64,000 bases of DNA from Nocardia colli. GTDB lineage: Bacteria; Actinomycetota; Actinomycetes; Mycobacteriales; Mycobacteriaceae. Within the stretch, counting starts at the first letter, position 1; every line of letters starts with the position of its first letter. The translations under genes were made by a program, and so were the position numbers. Positions 1 to 7,969 of this stretch are shown piece after piece. The stretch spans positions 97,230 through 161,229 of the forward strand of contig NZ_VXLC01000029.1 in assembly GCF_008704205.1 (NCBI RefSeq). The letters run 5' to 3'. The notes under the pieces are model-generated. The model had not been told where the DNA came from. It saw only the letters and a program-made list of their open reading frames with translations, and did no database searches.

Positions 1-616
1 CGGCGGGGGAGGCCTGCTCGACTCGAACCGATCGAAGATCCGCGCCCGCGAACGCATCGATCTCGGTCCGGGTGAGCGGCCACGGCGGCCCGTCCACCTC
101 CGCACCTTCCGCCCGAATCCCCGCGATGACCAGCAGATCCCCACCGGGCGCCACCATCCGCGAGACGTTCGCGGTCGCCACCTCCCGCAACGAAACTGGC
201 AGGGCCTGCACGGTGATCGACTCGACCACCAGATCGAACGCGCCGGTCCACTCGTCGGGCGGATCGAGCAGATCGCCCACGACATAGTTCACCTTGGACG
301 CCGGGAACCGTTCCTGCGCAGTACGTATCGCGGTTTCCGCGACGTCGAACGCGGTCGTCTCGAAGCCGAGCGCGGCCAGATGCTCGGCATCGCGCCCGAG
401 CCCGCAGCCGACCACCATCGCCCGCATCCCGCCGGTCCGGTCATGCCGCTCGAGCCAGTCCACCAGCAACTCGTTCGGCTCGTCCGCGTCCCACGGCACC
501 ACCGCCGCGCCCTCCGCGGCCGCCACATACAGCTGCTCGAACCACCCGGTCGGATCACCTTGCCGCAGCGATTCGGTTGCCAGCCGGGTCGCATCCCTAT
601 CACGAGAATCGGTCAC
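1..616 (-). CDS. class I SAM-dependent methyltransferase, 3' end cut by window edge
   Basis: The frame is open from a GTG at 616 to base 1, so about 205 residues are visible and the C-terminus is missing. The SAM-binding motif I reads VVGCGLGRDAEHLA at about residues 68-81. A typical post-I region (FDVAETAI) and a motif with VVGDLLDPP follow. The protein is therefore a Rossmann-fold methyltransferase of the small-molecule or thiol type. The substrate cannot be read from the sequence. It is divergent from the racemase-like gene, with about 60 bases between the two starts. The GTG start is chosen because it gives a natural N-terminus just before the conserved fold. The overlapping frame with Arg/Trp-rich translation is a shadow. 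Confidence 0.85.
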   Translation of the reverse strand, partial: MTDSRDRDATRLATESLRQGDPTGWFEQLYVAAAEGAAVVPWDADEPNELLVDWLERHDRTGGMRAMVVGCGLGRDAEHLAALGFETTAFDVAETAIRTAQERFPASKVNYVVGDLLDPPDEWTGAFDLVVESITVQALPVSLREVATANVSRMVAPGGDLLVIAGIRAEGAEVDGPPWPLTRTEIDAFAGADLRSVRVEQASPA

Positions 617-676
617 TCGCCGAGTCTGTCAGGCGCCCTCGGCGACCGCGAACCGACCACCGGGCATGATCAGCGG

Positions 677-1465
677 GTGACCTCGCTACGCCGCCCGATC
701 GCGGTCTTCGACGCCGGCCTCGGCAGCTACTCGGCCGTGGAACTGCTGCATCGCCGCCTGCCCGACCGTGACCTCGTCTACCTCGCCGACCGGGCCAGCT
801 TCCCGTACGGCGCGAAGAACCGGACCGAGTTGCTGACGGTGGTCGACCGCGCCGTCCGCTTCCTCGCCGAATTCGAACCGAGCGCGATCCTGCTCGCGTC
901 CAACGCGCCGTCGGTGACCATCCTCGACGAATTGCGCAGCCCGGTCCCGATTTTCGGGGTCCGCCCGCCGGTGCGAGAAGCGCTCGCGGTGGCCGGTGAG
1001 GTGGCGGTGCTCGGCGTGCGGTCCTTGGTGGAGAGCGCCGAGCTGGCCGAATTCCTACGCGCGGAAGCGGATTCGGCGATCACCCGGGTGCATGCCGTAA
1101 ACGCATCAGCCCTCGTGGAACTCGTGGAGAGCGGCGACTTCCTGTTCCGCCGCGAACACACCGCGACGATCATCGCCGATTTCCTGGACACCCTGCTCGC
1201 CGCGCATCCGGGCATCGCCGCGATAACCTTGTCCAGCACCCACTTGCCTTGGCTGCGTGACTATTTCGAACGTGCCCGCCCCGAGCTCCGCCTGTTCGAC
1301 CCGATCGAAGGCGTGGTCGACCAGATCCGTCCACTGTCGACCCCGGGCTCCGGCACCGTTCTCGGCCTGGTCACCGAGAACGAGCAGTACCCGGCGAACG
1401 AGTTCCGCGAGATGCTCGCGCGTCTGGAGATCGACCTCGAGCTGGAGTCCGTCGTCATTTCCTGA
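677..1465 (+). CDS. Asp/Glu racemase-fold protein lacking both catalytic cysteines
   Basis: This 262-residue protein follows the glutamate racemase (MurI) pattern: IAVFDAGLGSYSAVELL at residues 8-24, then DLVYLADRASFPYG. MurI interconverts L- and D-glutamate for peptidoglycan using two Cys residues. Here the first motif, normally ACNTAS, is ASNAPS (Ser75), and the second, normally GCTHYP, is SSTHLP (Ser187). Both nucleophile/base cysteines are thus Ser, while the fold and the Asp of the first motif are kept. It is unlikely to be a normal racemase. It could be a regulatory or binding paralogue, or an enzyme of changed chemistry. The GTG at 677 is the likely start, because the conserved N-terminal strand begins seven codons later. 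The longer in-frame extension runs antisense through the methyltransferase. Confidence 0.8.
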   Translation: MTSLRRPIAVFDAGLGSYSAVELLHRRLPDRDLVYLADRASFPYGAKNRTELLTVVDRAVRFLAEFEPSAILLASNAPSVTILDELRSPVPIFGVRPPVREALAVAGEVAVLGVRSLVESAELAEFLRAEADSAITRVHAVNASALVELVESGDFLFRREHTATIIADFLDTLLAAHPGIAAITLSSTHLPWLRDYFERARPELRLFDPIEGVVDQIRPLSTPGSGTVLGLVTENEQYPANEFREMLARLEIDLELESVVIS

Positions 1466-1481
1466 ACGCGCTACTGAATGA

Positions 1482-1499
1482 ACTACAGTTAATGAAGTG
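1482..1499 (+). promoter_or_regulatory. 18-bp operator-like motif upstream of the tandem-HxlR regulator
   Basis: The sequence ACTACAGTTAATGAAGTG sits 26 bases before the regulator's ATG. Its reverse complement recurs with one mismatch at 2518-2535, inside the promoter of the oxygenase operon. Two copies in 1 kb, each in front of a start of the same locus, suggest the binding site of the regulator encoded between them. That assignment is inference. Confidence 0.6.
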
Positions 1500-1525
1500 C
1501 AACGAGTCCCGGGAGGTGCAAACGG

Positions 1526-2473
1526 ATGACCGATGAGCCGATCGACCCCGGTCAACCCACCCCGCATCCCGTCGCGGCCACCTTCGACCTGCTCGGCGAC
1601 CGCCTGACGCTGACCATCCTGCGACACGCGTTCGTCAACCACACCCACAGGTTCAACCAGTGGATCGAACGCACCGGCGCCCCGCCCGCGGTACTCACCG
1701 CCCGCCTCGCCGCCTTGGTCGACGCAGGCGTCTTCGTCCGCACTCCGCAGGCGGCATCCCCGGATCGCTTCGATTACCTGCTCACCGAGCTCGGCCTGGC
1801 GACCTGGCAAATCCTCGTCTCCGTCTGGAGCTGGCAGCGCGAATGGACCGCCGAGGGCGCGCTGCACCCCGACCTGGTGCACGACGCCTGCGGCCACCGC
1901 GGACCACCGGTCCTGATGTGCCGATCCTGCGGCCGCACCGTCACCCCGCGCGACACCGCGGTCGACCTCGGCGACGATGCGTTGTGGCGCTTCACCTCCA
2001 GCGGCCGGCGCCGCGCCCGCGCCCCCGTCTCCGCCCGCACCGACATGCAGTTCGACGAGGTCATGGAGGCGATCGGCGACCGCTGGAGCGCCACCGTCAC
2101 CGGCCTCGCGCTGGCCGGCATGCGCCGCTTCGGCGACTTCCGCACGGCCATGAACATGTCGCCGACCACCTTGACCGAGCGCCTGTCCCGCCTGTGCGAC
2201 GCCGAGATCCTGCGCCGATCCGGCGAGGGCGCCGGCCGCGAGTACCGTCTGACCCCACGCGGCCGCGCCCTGTTCGCGATCTTCGCATTTCTGCTCGCCT
2301 GGTCGGACCGCGCACACCCCGACGTGCCCGAACCCGGTCTGCGCATCCGCCATCGCGAATGCGGTGCGCCGCTCGCGCCGGCTCTGCGCTGCCGCGGCTG
2401 CGAAGCCGAACTCGACCGCGCCGACGTCCGATTCGAACCCGTCTCGCAGGCGGTCCTCGACCGCCTGGCCTGA
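1526..2473 (+). CDS. tandem HxlR-family winged-helix regulator with two zinc-ribbon-like segments
   Basis: The 315-residue protein carries two HxlR-type winged-helix domains. The first is at about residues 15-110 (FDLLGDRLTLTILRHAFV, then a recognition region around LTARLAALVDAGVF). The second is at about 178-265 (AIGDRWSATVTGLALAGMRR, LTERLSRLCDAEILRRS). After each domain is a Cys-pair segment: CGHRGPPVLMCRSCGR, and HRECGAPLAPALRCRGCEAE near the C-terminus. These look like metal-binding ribbons. HxlR proteins usually have one domain and dimerise; here the dimer may be built into one chain. It is preceded by the 1482-1499 motif and followed 78 bases downstream by the oxygenase start, on the same strand. 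It is probably autoregulatory and the regulator of the following operon. Confidence 0.85.
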   Translation: MTDEPIDPGQPTPHPVAATFDLLGDRLTLTILRHAFVNHTHRFNQWIERTGAPPAVLTARLAALVDAGVFVRTPQAASPDRFDYLLTELGLATWQILVSVWSWQREWTAEGALHPDLVHDACGHRGPPVLMCRSCGRTVTPRDTAVDLGDDALWRFTSSGRRRARAPVSARTDMQFDEVMEAIGDRWSATVTGLALAGMRRFGDFRTAMNMSPTTLTERLSRLCDAEILRRSGEGAGREYRLTPRGRALFAIFAFLLAWSDRAHPDVPEPGLRIRHRECGAPLAPALRCRGCEAELDRADVRFEPVSQAVLDRLA

Positions 2474-2491
2474 GCCGCCCACCAGCGCCTC

Positions 2492-2539
2492 TTGACACTC
2501 TTCTTTGAGACGCGTATCACTTCAATAACTGTAGTGAAG
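2492..2539 (+). promoter_or_regulatory. promoter with overlapping operator for the cleavage-oxygenase operon
   Basis: TTGACA at 2492-2497 and TATCAC at 2515-2520 are separated by exactly 17 bases, a good sigma-70-type promoter. The shared 18-bp motif (2518-2535, reverse orientation) begins in the -10 box. It contains a short inverted repeat, CTTCA-10 bases-TGAAG, at 2520-2539. A regulator bound there would block the polymerase. The ATG at 2552 follows, with GAAGGGCAGG as a loose ribosome site. Confidence 0.65.
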
Positions 2540-2551
2540 GGCAGGCGACTC

Positions 2552-4012
2552 ATGACGCTCAACGAAGAACTCATCGCACCGGCGGCGCAGGCGCTGACCA
2601 ATCCGTATCTGGAGGGCATGTACGCGCCGACCGCGGACGAGATCACCGCGACCGACCTCACCGTCCTGCACGGCGAACTCCCCGTCGACCTGGACGGCGT
2701 CTACGTCCGCAACGGCCCCAACCCTCAGTTCGCGCCGATCGGCCGCTACCACTGGTTCGACGGTGACGGCATGCTGCACGCGGTGCATTTCGAGCACGGC
2801 AAGGCCACCTACCGCAACCGCTACATCCGCACCACCGAGTTCGAGGCCGAGCGCGCCGCCGGAACCGCGTTGTGGCGCGGCGTGATCGAGCCGTGGGACG
2901 ACAACCCGCCCGGCGATCGCCGCGAACGCAACTCCGCCAACACCGACGTCGTCTTCCATCACGGCAACCTGCTCTCGCTCTGGTACCGCGCGGGCAAACC
3001 CTATGCGCTGGACCCGATCAGCCTGGAGACCCGCGGCGTCGACACCTTCGGCGGCACCCTGCCCGGCGAGATCTCCGCGCACGCCAAGGTCGACGAACGC
3101 ACCGAGGAATTCATCTTCTTCGACTACGGCATCCACGCGCCCTACCTGCGCTACGGCATCGCCGATCCGTCCGGCACGGTCACCCACTACACCGGCCTCG
3201 AACTGCCCGGCCCGCGCCTGCCGCACGACATGGCGATCACCGAGAACTACTCGATCCTGATGGATCTGCCGCTCTACAACGACCCGCGAGCGGCCGCGGC
3301 CGGCCGATTCAAGCTGTTCTTCGACCGCAACCTGCCGAGCCGGTTCGCGGTCCTGCCCCGCCGCGGCGACGGTTCGCAGGTCCGCTGGTTCGAGGCCGCG
3401 CCCGGCTACATCTATCACACGGTCAACTCATGGGAGGAGGGCGACGAGATCGTCCTGATCGCCTGCCGCGTCTCCAAGCCGAGCCCCGTCTCCGACCGCA
3501 CCAACCCGCTCGCCCAGCTGCTGGCCTACCTGCGCCCCGAGGCGACATTGCACCGGTACCGCTTCAACCTGCGCACCGGCGCCACCATCGAGGAGCCGAT
3601 GGACGACATCAACACCGAATTCCCGGCCATCGATCAGGGCACCACCGGACAGCGTGGGCGCTGGTCCTATCAAATGCGGTTATCCGTAGACAGCACAATG
3701 CTTTTCGACGCGGTGATCAAGTACGACCTGCGCACCGGCGCGAAGCAGACCCAGCCGTTCGGCGACGGCTTCTTCGGCAGCGAACTCACCGTGGTGCCCC
3801 GGCCGGACGCCCGCGACGAGGACGACGCCTGGCTCACCATGTTCGCGTTCAACAGCCATACCCAGCTGTCGGAGGTGTGGATCTACGACGCCGCCGACCT
3901 CGCCGCCGGTCCCGTCTGCCGCCTCGGCCTGCCCACCCGCGTGCCCCTCGGCTTCCACGCCACCTGGGTCAGCGGGGAGCGGATGCGCGCGGCCGCCGAT
4001 CCGGTCGAGTGA
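2552..4012 (+). CDS. carotenoid / stilbene cleavage dioxygenase (RPE65 family)
   Basis: The 486-residue protein belongs to the carotenoid cleavage oxygenase family, non-haem Fe(II) enzymes that split a conjugated C=C bond with O2. The four iron-binding histidines are visible in their family contexts: H177 (EISAHAK), H225 (LPHDMA), H289 (YIYHTVNSWE) and H469 (GFHATWV). The N-terminal VYVRNGPNPQF and YHWFDGDGMLH motifs are intact. Length and motifs are full. Bacterial members act on carotenoids, apocarotenoids or lignin-derived stilbenes; the substrate is not readable. ATG 2552 is chosen over the upstream in-frame start because the latter lies inside the promoter. It is the first gene of a tightly packed operon. 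Its stop overlaps the next GTG by four bases. Confidence 0.93.
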   Translation: MTLNEELIAPAAQALTNPYLEGMYAPTADEITATDLTVLHGELPVDLDGVYVRNGPNPQFAPIGRYHWFDGDGMLHAVHFEHGKATYRNRYIRTTEFEAERAAGTALWRGVIEPWDDNPPGDRRERNSANTDVVFHHGNLLSLWYRAGKPYALDPISLETRGVDTFGGTLPGEISAHAKVDERTEEFIFFDYGIHAPYLRYGIADPSGTVTHYTGLELPGPRLPHDMAITENYSILMDLPLYNDPRAAAAGRFKLFFDRNLPSRFAVLPRRGDGSQVRWFEAAPGYIYHTVNSWEEGDEIVLIACRVSKPSPVSDRTNPLAQLLAYLRPEATLHRYRFNLRTGATIEEPMDDINTEFPAIDQGTTGQRGRWSYQMRLSVDSTMLFDAVIKYDLRTGAKQTQPFGDGFFGSELTVVPRPDARDEDDAWLTMFAFNSHTQLSEVWIYDAADLAAGPVCRLGLPTRVPLGFHATWVSGERMRAAADPVE

Positions 4013-4998
4013 GCGCCGCCGACCACCGGCTGAGTGTGAGCCTGCCGTACTGGCAGGATCGCGATCCGTTGGACGCACTCGCCGTCGCCGAGGCCGCCGA
4101 GAAGCTCGGCTATCACCGGCTGTGGATCGGTGAGATGGCGACCTTCGACGCCTTCGCGCTGGCCACCGCGATCGGACAGGCCCCGGGACGAATCCCGTTG
4201 TGCCTCGGGCCTTTCGCCGTAGACGTCCGTACTCCCGCCACCATCGCCATTGGTGTCGCGAGTGTCGCGGCGCTGACCGGCAGATCCGTCGACGTCGCCA
4301 TCGGCAGTTCGAGCACAGTCGTCGTCAGCGGCTGGCACGGTCGCGAAAGACGCCGCACCGCAACGCATCTAGAAGAGTCGGCACAAATCCTGCGCGGGCT
4401 GCTCGCGGGCGACAAGGTGGACTTCGACGGAGCGGCGGAACACACCAAGGGCTATCGTCTGCGGCTTGCGCCACCGAACTCGTCTATCACCGTGGCGGCC
4501 TTCGGCGCCCGCGCCTTGGCCGCCGCGGCCCGTACCGCCGACCGTGTGGTGCTGAATCTGGTAACCCCGGAACAGGTTTCACGATGCGCCGAGATAGTCC
4601 GTCAGGCGGCGAATGAGGCGGGTCTACCGACCCCCGCACTCTCGGTGTGGGTCACCGCCGCCGCGGACCCGACCGCCGGCATCCTCGGGACGGTCCGCCG
4701 CGGCGTAGTGGGCTACCTCCGAGCACCGGGCTATGACGCGATGTTCGAGGAGGCAGGCTTCGGCGACATCGTGCGCCTCGCCCACAGCGGCGCGCACCCA
4801 CGCGACGTCCTTGCCGCCGTACCCGACGAATTACCCGCAGCCGTAGGCATGTTCGGCGACAGCACCACCCTGGCCCGCCGCCTCGACGCCTACCGTAACG
4901 CCGGCGCCGACGAAATCGTCGTAGTCCCAGCCACTTCGGTGGAGGACCCGGCCGGCCACCACACGCTCGAAACCCTCGCGAGGATCGACCATGCCTGA
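4009..4998 (+). CDS. LLM-class flavin-dependent oxidoreductase
   Basis: The 329-residue protein has the luciferase-like monooxygenase TIM barrel. The N-terminal strand (LSVSLPYW) is followed by AVAEAAEKLGYHRLWIGEM. It continues with a RTPATIAIGVASVAALTGRSVDVAIG stretch (positions about 75-100) and a C-terminal helix around LARRLDAYRNAGADEIVVVP. Such enzymes use FMNH2 or F420H2, and many actinobacterial ones are F420-dependent. Which cofactor is used here cannot be told. The GTG start overlaps the oxygenase stop (GTGA), and the stop overlaps the next ATG by eight bases, so it is translationally coupled. It could oxidise or reduce the aldehyde or ketone released by the oxygenase; that role is inference. 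Confidence 0.85.
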   Translation: MSAADHRLSVSLPYWQDRDPLDALAVAEAAEKLGYHRLWIGEMATFDAFALATAIGQAPGRIPLCLGPFAVDVRTPATIAIGVASVAALTGRSVDVAIGSSSTVVVSGWHGRERRRTATHLEESAQILRGLLAGDKVDFDGAAEHTKGYRLRLAPPNSSITVAAFGARALAAAARTADRVVLNLVTPEQVSRCAEIVRQAANEAGLPTPALSVWVTAAADPTAGILGTVRRGVVGYLRAPGYDAMFEEAGFGDIVRLAHSGAHPRDVLAAVPDELPAAVGMFGDSTTLARRLDAYRNAGADEIVVVPATSVEDPAGHHTLETLARIDHA

Positions 4999-6175
4999 CG
5001 CCTACCTCTACGACGCGATCCGGCTACCCCGCGCCCGCGTCCGCAGGACCGGCGGCACCTTCGCCGAGATCCCGCCCTACGAACTCTTCGGACACCTGCT
5101 CGTCGCGCTCGAAACCCGCTCGCTCAGCCCGGATTCCGTCGACGACATCCTGGTCGGCATCAGCACGACGGTGGGGGAGCAGGGCGGAAACCTCGCCCGC
5201 GCGGCGGCCCTGTGGGCGGGCTGGCCCGATCGAGTGCCCGGCGGCGTGGTGTCCCGGCTGTGCTGCTCCGGCCTCGACGCGATCGAGAGCGCGGCAGCCC
5301 GAGTCGCCGCGGGCTACGCTGACGTGATCGTGGCCGGCGGAGTCGAGTCCATGTCCCGGGTCCCGATGCTGTCGGATCAACCCGCCATCGCCACGGACAC
5401 CGATCTCGGCGAACGCACCGGATTCGTCACGATCGGCGTATCCGCCGATCTCACCGCCGCCGCCCACGGCATCACCCGCGCCGAACTCGACGCCTACGCC
5501 GTGCGATCCCACCAGAGAGCCACCGCCGCACCGAGTTCCGATTCCGTGATCCCGGTCCGCAAGGGCGGCACCGTGCTCCTCGACCGGGACGAGGGCGCGC
5601 GAGCCGACGCGGACAACGACGCGTTCGCGGCCCTACCGGCCCTGTTCGGCGACGATCCCGCCTGGGCGCGGGTAGCCCGCCGCCTACCCGGTTCACCGCG
5701 CCCGGTGGACGGCCTGCACACCATCGCCACCGCGCCTCAACTCGCCGACGGCGCCAGCGCCTTGGTCGTCGGAAACCGCCGCGCGGAACAGCTTCTCGGC
5801 CGCCCACCCATCGCGGCCATCGCCGGCACCGCACAGACCGCGGTGCGTTCCCCGCTCCTGACCGCCCCGGCCACCGCAGCCAGGATGGCCCTCGACCGAG
5901 CGGGCGTCACCGTCGCCGATCTGCATCTGGTGGAGGCCAACGAATCCTTCGCTGTCACACCGATTCTGCTCACCCGGGAACTCGCCCTCGACGAGCGCCT
6001 GGTCAACCCGTCCGGCGGCGCCCTCGCCGTCGGACACCCCCTCGGGGCGACCGGCGGCAACCTGATCGTCCAAGCGCTCGACGCACTCACGCGCACGGGC
6101 GGCGAACACGCGCTGGTCACCATTCCCGCGGCCCTCGGACTGGGCTCCGCGGTCGTGCTGCGGCGTCTGAATTGA
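4991..6175 (+). CDS. thiolase (acetyl-CoA acetyltransferase family) with a missing second catalytic Cys
   Basis: The 394-residue protein is a full-length thiolase. The acyl-accepting cysteine is in RLCCSGLDAIESAA (C91). NESFAV and GHPLGATGG (H349) near the C-terminus supply the oxyanion hole and catalytic His. The final motif, usually C-x-G, is replaced by TIPAALGLGSAVV, so the acid/base cysteine is absent. Classical thiolases need it for Claisen chemistry. The protein may therefore have altered activity, or work as a heteromer with the second thiolase of the operon. It overlaps the preceding gene and is followed by 10 bases before the ligase ATG. Confidence 0.85.
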   Translation: MPDAYLYDAIRLPRARVRRTGGTFAEIPPYELFGHLLVALETRSLSPDSVDDILVGISTTVGEQGGNLARAAALWAGWPDRVPGGVVSRLCCSGLDAIESAAARVAAGYADVIVAGGVESMSRVPMLSDQPAIATDTDLGERTGFVTIGVSADLTAAAHGITRAELDAYAVRSHQRATAAPSSDSVIPVRKGGTVLLDRDEGARADADNDAFAALPALFGDDPAWARVARRLPGSPRPVDGLHTIATAPQLADGASALVVGNRRAEQLLGRPPIAAIAGTAQTAVRSPLLTAPATAARMALDRAGVTVADLHLVEANESFAVTPILLTRELALDERLVNPSGGALAVGHPLGATGGNLIVQALDALTRTGGEHALVTIPAALGLGSAVVLRRLN

Positions 6176-6185
6176 AGGAACATCC

Positions 6186-7961
6186 ATGGTCGACGCACCG
6201 ATCACCGCGGCCGAAGTAGCCGCCGCCAACGCCAACGCCGCCGCTGATCCCGGCGGGACCGTTCACACCTGCCACCCCGCCGACACGGTCCGCGAATACC
6301 TCGAACGTGGCTGGTGGCAACCGGATACGCTGCCCGAGCTCTTCCAGCGCCGGGTCGACGCGGCACCGGACGCGCCCGCCATCACCGACCCGGCCAACCT
6401 CGCCGCATTGACCGGAGCGCAACCGGAAACCCTGTCCTGGCGCGAACTCGACGAGCGCAGCGGCGATCTCGCGGCGGTGCTGTACCGCAACGGCATTCGG
6501 CAAGGTGACGCCGTAGCCGTCCTCCTGCCGAACTCGATCGCCTTGACCGCCACCTACTTCGCGCTGTGGCGGCTCGGCGCGGTAGCGACCCCCATGCCCG
6601 CCTCCTACCGCCGCCATGAACTGTCCGGCATCGTCGCGGCCGCCTACGCGAAGGCGATCATCACCGCGGGCGAGCTGTCGGGCCGCGAACTCGCCCGCGA
6701 GGCACTGGAAGTCGCAGGGACCGTCTTCGCCTTCGGCCCCGGCGTCCCCGACGACGCGATCACCCTCGACGGCCCGGTCGATACCGCCGACCGCGAACGC
6801 CTGCGCTTCTACGTTCGCGGACTGACGGTTTCGGTCAACGACCGCGTAACCATCTGCTGGACCAGTGGAACCGAAGCCGCCCCCAAGGGAATTCCCCGAT
6901 GCCACGGCGACTGGATCGCCATGGCGTGGGGCGTCCAAGACGGCTTGCACCTCACCTCGGAATCGGTGCTGCTCAACCCCTTTCCCATGGTCAACATGGC
7001 CGGCTTCGCCGCATCATTCCTGCCGTGGCTGCTCACCGGCGGCCACCTGGTCCAACACCACCCCCTTGACCTCCCGGTGTTCCTCGGCCAGATCGCCCGG
7101 CACGAGGTGACGCACACCAGCATGCCGCCCGCCCTGCTCACGATGCTGCTGCACAACGAACCCCTGCGTGCCTCGGTCGACCTGTCCTCGCTGCAACGGG
7201 TCGGGTCCGGCGGTGCGCCGTTGCCGCCCAGCGTCGTTCGCGGCTGGCAGGACCAGCTCGGCATCGAGGTGCTCAACTTCTTCGGCTCCAACGAAGGCGT
7301 CTCCTTGCTCGGCGCGCCCATCGACTTCCCCGATCCGGAGATCCGCGCGCAATACCTGCCGCGCTACGGCGCACCGGGCGTCCGCTGGTCCACCCGGCTC
7401 GCGGAGAGCACCCGGGTCGAACTCGTCGACGTCGTCACCGGCGCCACGGTCACCGAAGTCGGTGGTATCGGCGAACTCCGGCTCCTCGGCCCTGCCGTGT
7501 TCGGCGGCTACCTGCCCGGCACGGCAACGTCCGAACCGTTCGACGACGACGGTTTCCTGTGCAGCGGAGACGTATTCGAACTCTGCGGCCCGGACGGCCG
7601 GTACCTGCGTTTCGTCGACCGGATCAAGGAGATCATCATCCGCGGCGGCATGAACATCGCCCCCGCCGAGATCGAGGGCCTGCTCGCCGACGCCCCCGGC
7701 GTCGCCGACGTGGCGGTGGTCGGCTACCCGGATCCGGTACTCGGCGAGAAGTGTTGCGCCTTCGTCGTTCCCGCCCCCGGAGCGACCGTCACCTTGGCCG
7801 CCCTCGTCGATCATCTGCGCGCCCACGAGGTGGCGTCGTTCAAATTGCCCGAGCGACTGGAGATCGTCGAGTCGTTGCCCCGCAACCCGGTCGGCAAGCT
7901 GCTGCGCCGCGAGCTGCGGGAAACGCTCGCCGGCGACCCGTCGACCAACCAGCACACGTAG
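6186..7961 (+). CDS. AMP-dependent acyl-CoA ligase (ANL superfamily)
   Basis: The 591-residue protein has the adenylate-forming enzyme signatures. The P-loop-like motif ICWTSGTEAAPKGIP is at about residues 222-236, a variant of TSGTTGxPKG. FFGSNEG follows, then SGDVFELCGPDGRYLRFVDR and KEIIIRGGMNIAPAEIE of the hinge. The C-terminal catalytic lysine is in PRNPVGKLLRREL. It makes an acyl-AMP and then an acyl-CoA from a carboxylic acid. In this operon the acid could be the oxidised product of oxygenase cleavage (inference). GAAGGAACATCC before the ATG gives a good ribosome site. Confidence 0.9.
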   Translation: MVDAPITAAEVAAANANAAADPGGTVHTCHPADTVREYLERGWWQPDTLPELFQRRVDAAPDAPAITDPANLAALTGAQPETLSWRELDERSGDLAAVLYRNGIRQGDAVAVLLPNSIALTATYFALWRLGAVATPMPASYRRHELSGIVAAAYAKAIITAGELSGRELAREALEVAGTVFAFGPGVPDDAITLDGPVDTADRERLRFYVRGLTVSVNDRVTICWTSGTEAAPKGIPRCHGDWIAMAWGVQDGLHLTSESVLLNPFPMVNMAGFAASFLPWLLTGGHLVQHHPLDLPVFLGQIARHEVTHTSMPPALLTMLLHNEPLRASVDLSSLQRVGSGGAPLPPSVVRGWQDQLGIEVLNFFGSNEGVSLLGAPIDFPDPEIRAQYLPRYGAPGVRWSTRLAESTRVELVDVVTGATVTEVGGIGELRLLGPAVFGGYLPGTATSEPFDDDGFLCSGDVFELCGPDGRYLRFVDRIKEIIIRGGMNIAPAEIEGLLADAPGVADVAVVGYPDPVLGEKCCAFVVPAPGATVTLAALVDHLRAHEVASFKLPERLEIVESLPRNPVGKLLRRELRETLAGDPSTNQHT

Positions 7962-7969
7962 GAGTTCCC

